Assembly: GCA_002694025.1 (NCBI GenBank)
Contig: NZKX01000093.1
Span: 1-5,691 of the forward strand
DNA length: 5,691 nt
Source: Fidelibacterota bacterium
GTDB taxonomy: Bacteria; Marinisomatota; Marinisomatia; Marinisomatales; UBA1611
Direction of reading: 5' to 3'
Position numbers and translations under genes: made by a program. The notes beneath the pieces were generated by a model. It did not search any database and was not told where the DNA came from. It saw only the letters and a list, made by a program, of their open reading frames with translations. Shown piece by piece: positions 1-5,691 of the stretch; the stretch's first letter is position 1, and each line of letters starts with the position of its first letter.

Positions 1-39
1 GGCATAGATATTTATTTCCCAATAGCTGCAAAAATATGA
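1..39 (+). CDS. Possible C-terminal end of an upstream gene (partial, function unknown)
   Basis: The first reading frame is open from base 1 to a TGA at 37-39 and reads GIDIYFPIAAKI. The stop overlaps the ATG of the aminotransferase in an ATGA arrangement (36-39), which is common between translationally coupled genes of one operon. The other two frames give no better candidate: one carries TAG at 5-7 and 23-25. Twelve residues are too few to assign a family. In this context a sugar-modifying enzyme, such as an acyltransferase or another nucleotide-sugar enzyme, would be plausible, but this is inference only. A short open frame in AT-rich DNA can also occur by chance. Confidence 0.45.
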   Translation, partial: GIDIYFPIAAKI

Positions 40-1190
40 ATATACCTTTTCATAAACCTAACGTCCCAAGGAATTTGGAAAAAATAAACACACGTTCTAT
101 AAAAAGTGGGTGGCTCACAACCGGTTCACAGGTATCTAAATTTGAAAAAAAATTATCAGATTATTTACTATATAACCATATCATTGCTCTTAATTCATGT
201 ACAGCAGGACTTCATCTCGCTCTTGCTGCCAAAGATTTTAATAAAGGAGAAAAATTTATTGCTCCTGTTTTAACTTTTGTTTCTACTATTGAATGTGGGG
301 AGTATTTGGGGATGTCCCCAGTGTTGATAGACAGTAATGAGAGTGGATTTCTGATTGATTTGAATTTCATCGAAGATATATTAAAAAAAGATTCTAAGAT
401 TAAAGCTATTATTCCAATGCATTATGGAGGTGAACTTAATGATATGGAAAATATTATTACTATTGCAGAGAAGTATGGCTTATTTGTTCTAGAGGATGCG
501 GCACATGCTCTAGAAAATAGCATTTTAAATAAAAATATTACCTATTTGGATCATGCGGTAGCCTTTTCTTTTTATGCCAACAAAAACATTACTTCAGCAG
601 GAGAGGGAGGAGCACTTGCAACAAATAATAGTAAGCTAGCTCAGAAAGTAAAAAAGCTTTCGCTTCACGGTATTACAAAAGATGGGTGGAATAGGTTTAA
701 GAAATTTGGAAAGTGGGAATATGATATTACAGAACTTGGATTTAAATACAATATGACGGATGTATCAGCCTCTTTTGCCTTGTGGCAGTGGAAGCATCTA
801 AAAGAATGGCAATCTATAAGAAATGCAATAGTTACAAAATACACTGAAAGACTTAAGGACGTTGAAGGATTAATTTTACCGACTATAAATAATGACCATG
901 CAATGCATTTGTATGTAATAAGACTAAAGCTAAAATTATGGCGAATTTCTCGAAATGAGTTTATTGAAAAAATGAATGAAAGAGGAATTGGCTTAGCCGT
1001 TCATTATAAGCCAATTCATCAGTTATCTTATTATAAAAAAATGTATAATCTCAAAGGAAGTGATTTCCCAATTGCAAACAAGTTATTTAATTCAATAGTA
1101 TCACTTCCATTATACCCACTTCTGCGGCAAAGAGAAGTTGATTATATTACTTCAACGATTAAAGAACTGTATGATAAATATTCAAAATAA
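36..1190 (+). CDS. DegT/DnrJ/EryC1/StrS family PLP-dependent sugar aminotransferase
   Basis: This 384-residue protein is a full-length member of the sugar aminotransferase family (PglE, WbpE and perosamine synthase are relatives). These cytosolic enzymes transfer an amino group, usually from glutamate, to the keto group of a nucleotide-linked keto sugar. The N-terminal SGWLTTG motif (residues 24-30) is typical. EDAAHA (153-158) supplies Asp154, expected to pair with the PLP ring nitrogen. Lys183 in SFYANKNIT is the expected Schiff-base lysine, followed by the AGEGG loop (188-192). GFKYNMTD (235-242) and the C-terminal VHYKPIHQ and SLPLYP segments are also family hallmarks. The ATG at 36 gives the usual short N-terminus before the first conserved motif; no clear ribosome binding site precedes it. 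The fusion protein at 1448 probably makes its 4-keto substrate, so a UDP-sugar 4-aminotransferase (PglE-like) is the best guess. Family is near certain; exact sugar and amination position are inferred. Confidence 0.93.
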   Translation: MNIPFHKPNVPRNLEKINTRSIKSGWLTTGSQVSKFEKKLSDYLLYNHIIALNSCTAGLHLALAAKDFNKGEKFIAPVLTFVSTIECGEYLGMSPVLIDSNESGFLIDLNFIEDILKKDSKIKAIIPMHYGGELNDMENIITIAEKYGLFVLEDAAHALENSILNKNITYLDHAVAFSFYANKNITSAGEGGALATNNSKLAQKVKKLSLHGITKDGWNRFKKFGKWEYDITELGFKYNMTDVSASFALWQWKHLKEWQSIRNAIVTKYTERLKDVEGLILPTINNDHAMHLYVIRLKLKLWRISRNEFIEKMNERGIGLAVHYKPIHQLSYYKKMYNLKGSDFPIANKLFNSIVSLPLYPLLRQREVDYITSTIKELYDKYSK

Positions 1191-1447
1191 ATAGTCTGGT
1201 TCTTCAAACGATATTTTTTCTTTCCTTAACTATAAACAATTCTTGCCAATAAGCTACTAATTAAAATAATATATACGCGATTTTTCCGAGGTGTTCATTG
1301 TATTTTAAAGAGTCTTTTGAAAAAATTCTTAAAACTACATGTACGTGGTCTTCCACTTATTTTGTATGCGTTTAAATGATTGTGATACCTGTCACCATTG
1401 TAAATTTATAGTTTGTATTTATAAATGATTAACTCAATATTTTAACA
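1191..1447 (+). other. Intergenic gap between aminotransferase and fusion gene
   Basis: These 257 bases hold no convincing gene. A possible sigma-70-like pair lies near the downstream gene: TTGTAA at 1398-1403 and TATAAA at 1420-1425, 16 bases apart, about 22 bases before the ATG at 1448. Such matches are frequent by chance in AT-rich DNA. A small hairpin, GTGG-TCTT-CCAC (about 1345-1356), followed by a T-rich run could be a weak terminator, but its stem is only four pairs. The length of the gap suggests that the fusion gene may be transcribed from its own promoter rather than only by read-through. Confidence 0.3.
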
Positions 1448-4030
1448 ATGGAAATCACTTCTAGATTAACCGCATTATTTTTGCTAATTGCATTATTACC
1501 TTTGCTAATGATTATTGCGTTGGTGAGCTTAATTATTCAAGGGCTTCCAATAATATTTATTCAACCTCGTGTGGGCAAAAATTTTAAAAAATTTAATATT
1601 TATAAGTTTAGAACTATCAAAAATAAAGGAGGAGATACCATCATATCCCACAGCGGTGATTTATTACAAGTTTCTAAGTGGGGCAAATTTCTTCGTAAAA
1701 CTAAATTAGATGAGTTACCTCAACTATTAAATGTAATAAAAGGAGATATGCGCTTTATTGGACCAAGACCCGAGATTCCAAAATACGTAAACCGAAAAAC
1801 TTTTTCTTTCTTAAAAAAAATTAAACCAGGCCTGTCAGGATATTCATCGATAATTTTTAGAAACGAATCTGATATTCTATCAATGATTGAATCGGATGAT
1901 CCATACCAGGAGATCCTAAATATCAAACTTGCCTTAGATAATTACTATGTAACTAAAAAGAGTTTTTCCCAAGATTTTAAACTAGTTGTTCTAACGATTT
2001 TTTCTCTATTTACCCCAAAAAGAATGGGTCATTATCTTTTTATAAAACTTCTAAAAATTGAAAGTAATGAAGAATCAAACTTGAATAAAATTGTCGATAA
2101 CATTAGAATGAAAATGGCTAAGTATAAAGAAGTAGATAAAAACAACGGAAGAAATCGTAGAGTTATAATACTATTAGATATGATAATTATTTTTTCAAGC
2201 CTAGTACTATCTTCATTTGTTGGTAGTAATTTCACTACTCCAATATTGTTTTATAGACCTGATCTAAATTATTTATTTGTAATAATTCTAGGTATTAAGC
2301 TATCAGCCAACTATATATGTAATTTATATCAAGGAATGTGGAGATATACTAGCATCACAGATATATTCCAAATTCTTAAAGCAAGTTTTTTATCAACCTT
2401 CATCATTCTTATCTTTTTCTTAACCTCTAATTTATTCAAAGGTTTAAGCCTTGAATTAATTTTTATTGATTTAACTTTATCAATACTCTTCACTTCTTCA
2501 ACAAGATTAAGCATAAGACTAATCTATTCACACTTATTGAACCCAAGTCCTTACCGAATTAATTTTAGGAAGCGAGTTATATTGATTGGAGCAGGGAAAA
2601 CAGGTGAATTTATTTGTCGAGAGCTTTTAAATAATCCGAAACACCTTATGTACCCTATTGGTTTTTTAGATGATAACCATAATTTAAAAGGAAAATTTAT
2701 CCATAGTAGAAAAGTGTTTGGAAAAATTTCTAACCTAACAGATTATCATGAAAATTATGATGAAGCTCTGATATGTTGTCCAAATGCTCAAAGAAAAGAA
2801 CTGTTTAATATTTTTGAAACTTGTAAAGATTCTGGAAAACCATTTAGAATACTGCCATCGCCTAAAGATATTTTATCGGGTAGCCTAAATCTAGATGGCT
2901 TAAAAGAGGTATCTATTTTAGATCTTATTGGAAAAAATGAAGTTTCGTTAGATGAAGAGATTATTAACGAATATATACATGGTAAAAGAATTTTAATTGC
3001 TGGAGCAGGTGGCACTATTGGATCAGAGCTTGTGAGACAGTGCCTTAAGTATGAACCCGCTCTTTTAGTTTTAATTGATAAGCATGAAAACAGTTTGATG
3101 AAGTTGGAAAGGGAAGTTTTATCGCAAGAAACTAATGTTCTCCTAAAACCTATACTTTCAAATATTAGAGATTTTGATATTTTATCAAAAATTTATAGTA
3201 ACTATGAGCCTCAAATAGTTTTTCATGCTGCTTCCTATAAATATGTTTCTATTCAGGAAGCATTCCCATGGGAAGCTTTAGAAACTAATATAAATGGTAC
3301 ATCCAATCTTGTAAAATTGTCATCTCAACATAATGTGGAAAAATTTATTCTCATTAGTACAGATAAAGCTGAGAGGCCAATAAATATTATGAGCGCAACT
3401 AAACGCCTAGCTGAAGTAATTTGCCAAGGGGCAAATTATAGTCCAATTACTAGGTTTATGGCAGTAAGATTTGGAAATTTAATAGATAGTAAAAGTAGTT
3501 TTATATCAGTTTTGAAAGAACAAATTGACTCCGGCGGTCCCGTGACAATTACAGATCCAGAAATGGAAAGGCACTTTATGTCTTCCAAAGAGGCTGCTCA
3601 ATTAATTTTGCAATCAGGGGCTTTTGGTAATGGTGGTGAAATTTTTAGTTTAGATATGGGTTCTCCCATTAAAATATTAGATATTGCAAATGAATTAATT
3701 AAGCTATCTGGCATGCAGCCAGGTACTGATATTCCCGTAAGTTTCATTGGTACTAGAGCAGGTGAAAGTATTCCAGGAGAAACTAAATTATTGAATAATC
3801 CCCAATCTAAGACCGGTCACAAAAAAATCTCGGTTGTTCATCCTAACTTATCTGATGTCAAAATTAAAGAGATTGCTAATCGTATAATTGATGGTGCACT
3901 AATTCCTCATGAATATGATAGGAACATATTAAGGTCAATCCTTACATCTTTAGTACCAGAATATGAGCCTTTGAAAAAGGACGAGGTAGAGCCTTTGATA
4001 CTTAAAGCCTCTCCTAAAGCTCAAGCATGA
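1448..4030 (+). CDS. Fusion: monotopic phosphoglycosyl transferase + membrane UDP-sugar 4,6-dehydratase
   Basis: This 860-residue protein joins two enzymes. Residues 1-190 resemble PglC-type monotopic phosphoglycosyl transferases, which move phospho-sugar from a UDP-sugar to polyprenyl phosphate at the inner membrane. They show a hydrophobic N-terminal helix (8-31) broken at Pro18, RVGK (41-44), IYKFRT (51-56), the catalytic Asp88-Glu89 dyad in KLDELPQLLN, and GPRPE (105-109). A polar linker (about 192-236) follows. Residues 237-845 resemble PglF/WbpM/CapD dehydratases, with four predicted membrane helices (238-257, 274-291, 312-328, 334-350). A first Rossmann-like domain has GAGKTGE (381-387). 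The catalytic SDR domain has GAGGTIGSE (519-527), STDK (637-640, Asp639 and Lys640), Met648 in place of the usual SDR tyrosine, and Lys652. RFGN (674-677) and the GGEIFSLDMG region (729-738) are also typical. The in-frame TAA at 1430-1432 and normal spacing to the conserved motifs support the ATG start. No Shine-Dalgarno sequence is visible. Domain calls are strong; the sugar is inferred as bacillosamine-type. Confidence 0.93.
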   Translation: MEITSRLTALFLLIALLPLLMIIALVSLIIQGLPIIFIQPRVGKNFKKFNIYKFRTIKNKGGDTIISHSGDLLQVSKWGKFLRKTKLDELPQLLNVIKGDMRFIGPRPEIPKYVNRKTFSFLKKIKPGLSGYSSIIFRNESDILSMIESDDPYQEILNIKLALDNYYVTKKSFSQDFKLVVLTIFSLFTPKRMGHYLFIKLLKIESNEESNLNKIVDNIRMKMAKYKEVDKNNGRNRRVIILLDMIIIFSSLVLSSFVGSNFTTPILFYRPDLNYLFVIILGIKLSANYICNLYQGMWRYTSITDIFQILKASFLSTFIILIFFLTSNLFKGLSLELIFIDLTLSILFTSSTRLSIRLIYSHLLNPSPYRINFRKRVILIGAGKTGEFICRELLNNPKHLMYPIGFLDDNHNLKGKFIHSRKVFGKISNLTDYHENYDEALICCPNAQRKELFNIFETCKDSGKPFRILPSPKDILSGSLNLDGLKEVSILDLIGKNEVSLDEEIINEYIHGKRILIAGAGGTIGSELVRQCLKYEPALLVLIDKHENSLMKLEREVLSQETNVLLKPILSNIRDFDILSKIYSNYEPQIVFHAASYKYVSIQEAFPWEALETNINGTSNLVKLSSQHNVEKFILISTDKAERPINIMSATKRLAEVICQGANYSPITRFMAVRFGNLIDSKSSFISVLKEQIDSGGPVTITDPEMERHFMSSKEAAQLILQSGAFGNGGEIFSLDMGSPIKILDIANELIKLSGMQPGTDIPVSFIGTRAGESIPGETKLLNNPQSKTGHKKISVVHPNLSDVKIKEIANRIIDGALIPHEYDRNILRSILTSLVPEYEPLKKDEVEPLILKASPKAQA

Positions 4031-4123
4031 AAATAATCTCTTGTTAATATTAAATAATTTTAATAAAAATTACTGTCGATTGTTTGTTACATAAATCAAT
4101 TTTACTTTAATCGTCACAATTAA
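4031..4123 (+). other. Intergenic gap with possible promoter for the aldehyde dehydrogenase gene
   Basis: This 93-base AT-rich gap separates the glycan gene from the aldehyde dehydrogenase gene. It contains a perfect ten-base palindrome, TTAATATTAA (4044-4053), with no GC-rich stem, so it is not a convincing terminator. TTGTTA (4084-4089) and TTTAAT (4106-4111), 16 bases apart, could be a sigma-70-like promoter. That would leave a leader of only a few bases before the ATG at 4124. Both signals are weak given the base composition. Confidence 0.25.
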
Positions 4124-5497
4124 ATGAGACCTCTTTTTTCTACAAACCCTTCCACTGGAATAAAAATTAAATCCTTTAGCCAACACAGCGATGCCAAAAT
4201 AAGCAATATGTTAAGTAAAGCTTCGGAAGCTCAAAAAAGTTGGGAGAAGTCTAATTTACAATTTAGGTTATCATGTATTAAACGCCTATCTGAGGTACTT
4301 TCTGACTCTAAAAAAGAATATTCTATTTTAATGGCGGAAGAAATGGGAAAACCCTATAAACAAGGAGTTGGTGAAATAGAAAAATGTATTTGGCTTTGTA
4401 ATTACTATATTGAAAATTCTGAACAATTTTTAAAAGATAATAATATTCTCGATGGTGATCAGAGAGGATTTGTTACAATGCAACCACTTGGAATAATTCT
4501 TGGCATAATGCCTTGGAACTTTCCTTTCTGGCAGGTGTTTAGATTTGCTGTTCCTAGTTTAATTGTAGGTAATGGTGCCGTACTAAAACATGCTTCAAAT
4601 GTCCAGGGATGTGCCTTTAGCATAGAATCTTGCTTTTTAAATTCAGGTTTTCCAAATTATTTATTTCAAAATTTTTCTATATCTAGTAACCGAGTGTCAA
4701 GTGTCATTGAGAATTCAAAAATATCTGCAATTACCTTAACAGGAAGCACTCCAGCAGGTAGATCTGTTGCCGAAGCATCTGGAAGAGTACTAAAGAAAAC
4801 AGTTCTAGAGTTAGGTGGTAGCGATCCTTATATAATACTAGAAGATGCCGATATTAAAAAATCAGTAAATTGCTCTATCAATGGAAGAATACTAAATGCT
4901 GGACAAAGTTGCATCTCCGCAAAAAGATTAATTATAGTAAAAACTCTTTATGATCAATTTTTATCCCTTTTAGAAGATAGTTTATCACAAAAAATTATGG
5001 GTGATCCAAAGGATGATGTTGATATAGGCCCCATGGTTTCTTTCGAAGCTAGAGATGAAGTCCACAGACAAGTGTTAAAATCTATTGAAAAGGGTGCAAC
5101 TTTAATTTTAGGAGGTGAAATTCCTGATCTTGAAGGGGCTTTCTATCCAATTACTTTACTTGCAAATGTTGAACCTGGTATGATTGCCTTTGATGAAGAA
5201 ATTTTTGGGCCTGTGTTTTCAATTATTAAAGCTGAAAATGAAGAACATGCAATTAATCTAGCTAATGATTCACCTTTTGGCCTTGGTGCTGCAGTTTTTA
5301 CAAAAAACATTCAAAGAGGTGAAGATATTGCCAAAAATAGATTAAATGCAGGACTATGTTTTGTGAATGATTTTGTTAAGTCTGATCCACGTTTACCATT
5401 TGGAGGTATTAAACAATCAGGTTTTGGGAGAGAATTATCTAGCTATGGACTTTTGGAGTTTGTAAACATCAAAACAATAGTTGTAAATGATGATTAA
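4124..5497 (+). CDS. NAD(P)-dependent succinate-semialdehyde dehydrogenase-like aldehyde dehydrogenase
   Basis: This complete 457-residue protein belongs to the aldehyde dehydrogenase superfamily and best resembles the shorter succinate-semialdehyde dehydrogenases (GabD1/Sad type, roughly 450-465 residues). Such enzymes oxidise succinate semialdehyde to succinate in 4-aminobutyrate breakdown or a 2-oxoglutarate bypass. The N-terminus has the typical NPSTG (8-12). PWNFPFWQ (130-137) supplies the oxyanion Asn132, and Lys155 in LKHASN is the cofactor-binding lysine. TGSTPAGR (206-213) is the Rossmann loop. Glu229 in LELGGSDP is the general base, Cys263 in GQSCISAKR the nucleophile, and Glu359 in EEIFGP contacts the nicotinamide ribose. 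DPRLPFGGIKQSG (421-433) closes the fold. The position two after the catalytic cysteine is Ser265, so the redox-switch cysteine pair of some homologues is absent. The gene follows the glycan locus after 93 bases and overlaps the next gene by 11 bases. Superfamily is certain; substrate is likely but unproven. Confidence 0.9.
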   Translation: MRPLFSTNPSTGIKIKSFSQHSDAKISNMLSKASEAQKSWEKSNLQFRLSCIKRLSEVLSDSKKEYSILMAEEMGKPYKQGVGEIEKCIWLCNYYIENSEQFLKDNNILDGDQRGFVTMQPLGIILGIMPWNFPFWQVFRFAVPSLIVGNGAVLKHASNVQGCAFSIESCFLNSGFPNYLFQNFSISSNRVSSVIENSKISAITLTGSTPAGRSVAEASGRVLKKTVLELGGSDPYIILEDADIKKSVNCSINGRILNAGQSCISAKRLIIVKTLYDQFLSLLEDSLSQKIMGDPKDDVDIGPMVSFEARDEVHRQVLKSIEKGATLILGGEIPDLEGAFYPITLLANVEPGMIAFDEEIFGPVFSIIKAENEEHAINLANDSPFGLGAAVFTKNIQRGEDIAKNRLNAGLCFVNDFVKSDPRLPFGGIKQSGFGRELSSYGLLEFVNIKTIVVNDD

Positions 5498-5691
5498 AAC
5501 TCAAATAATACCCCATCAAAAATTTTTAATATTTTTAATGATTCTAAGTTTTACCAGAATCTCAGCAAGTAATAATAAGCTATTTTGGGATGGAAGGGAC
5601 TGGCTTAGGGTGGAAAAGTTAGCAAGCTACGATGTAAAAACAGAGTTTATTATAAAAAAATCTTATCTTGAAGGAGCGTTGGATGGTCGAC
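5487..5691 (+). CDS. Putative secreted protein of unknown function (partial, 3' end missing)
   Basis: A frame starting at the double ATG at 5487-5492 stays open to the window edge (68 codons) and overlaps the end of the aldehyde dehydrogenase gene by 11 bases, which suggests co-translation. The first residues form a plausible Sec signal peptide: MMIKTQ start, lysines at 4 and 12, a hydrophobic core FLIFLMILSF (13-22), and a possible signal-peptidase I site after Ala27 or Ser28 (ISAS-NN). The mature part begins with a tryptophan-rich stretch, LFWDGRDWLRVEKL (32-45), and continues with a charged, probably helical segment ending in LEGALDGR. I do not recognise a family. The pattern of a DG-x-DW motif followed by a helix ending in a glycine-containing segment faintly recalls small uncharacterised periplasmic proteins, but this is only an impression. 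Either ATG could be the start; no Shine-Dalgarno sequence is visible. Confidence 0.7.
   Translation, partial: MMIKTQIIPHQKFLIFLMILSFTRISASNNKLFWDGRDWLRVEKLASYDVKTEFIIKKSYLEGALDGR

Noticed and set aside
1345..1365. GTGG-TCTT-CCAC hairpin followed by TTATTTTGT, considered as a rho-independent terminator.
   Set aside because: The stem is four base pairs, well below a typical terminator, and the T-run is interrupted.
1339..1428. A 29-codon plus-strand frame in the gap, rich in cysteine with a CxxCxxC pattern (DCDTCHHC).
   Set aside because: It is very short, has no ribosome binding site and no recognisable family. TGT codons are easily produced by chance here. Conservation in related genomes would be needed to take it seriously.
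1720..3015. Several minus-strand open frames of about 60-75 codons (1720-1926, 2032-2235, 2329-2514, 2788-3015).
   Set aside because: All lie inside the fusion gene, whose plus-strand protein matches known families throughout. Their translations show no domain or motif and are antisense shadows.
4044..4053. Perfect palindrome TTAATATTAA after the fusion gene.
   Set aside because: It consists only of A and T and is too weak for a terminator stem. Such palindromes are expected by chance at this base composition.
4124..5497. Possibility that the aldehyde dehydrogenase is a UDP-sugar dehydrogenase belonging to the glycan pathway.
   Set aside because: It has the aldehyde dehydrogenase fold motifs (PWNFPFWQ, LELGG, GQSC, EEIFGP), not the nucleotide-sugar dehydrogenase motifs, so a direct role in nucleotide-sugar oxidation is unlikely.
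1..5691. CRISPR arrays, tRNA or rRNA genes, insertion sequences, transposases, phage genes or defence-system genes.
   Set aside because: No regularly spaced repeats, structural RNA signatures, terminal inverted repeats or relevant protein motifs were seen. Almost all of the window is explained by biosynthetic and metabolic genes.

Overview
The window is strongly A+T-rich bacterial DNA with all recognisable genes on the + strand: three complete genes and two partial ones at the edges. None of the four visible start codons has a convincing Shine-Dalgarno sequence, which points to a lineage that uses this signal sparingly. Together with the low G+C this would fit, for example, cyanobacteria, Bacteroidota or other marine AT-rich groups. 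The sequence alone does not settle the organism.

Bases 1-1190 look like the end of a nucleotide-sugar or surface-glycan operon. A possible 12-codon tail of an unidentified gene overlaps, by an ATGA, the start of a complete DegT/DnrJ/EryC1/StrS-type PLP sugar aminotransferase. A 257-base gap (1191-1447) follows, with no convincing gene. Bases 1448-4030 encode the most striking protein: an 860-residue fusion of a monotopic phosphoglycosyl transferase (PglC-like) to a membrane-anchored NAD-dependent UDP-sugar 4,6-dehydratase (PglF/WbpM/CapD-like).

The aminotransferase and the fusion supply most of a bacillosamine-type pathway. The dehydratase would make a UDP-4-keto-6-deoxy sugar and the aminotransferase would aminate C4. 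An acyltransferase that is not visible here would be expected to modify the amine. The phosphoglycosyl transferase would then load the phospho-sugar onto a polyprenyl phosphate at the membrane, starting a glycan for an O-antigen, capsule, exopolysaccharide or glycoprotein. The fusion joins the first and last of these steps in one polypeptide.

After a 93-base gap (4031-4123), 4124-5497 encodes a complete aldehyde dehydrogenase of the succinate-semialdehyde dehydrogenase (GabD/Sad) type, with all catalytic residues present. It has no obvious role in glycan assembly, so the edge of the glycan locus probably lies near 4030. Its last 11 bases overlap the start of a further gene (5487 onward) that encodes an apparently secreted protein of unknown function and runs off the window.
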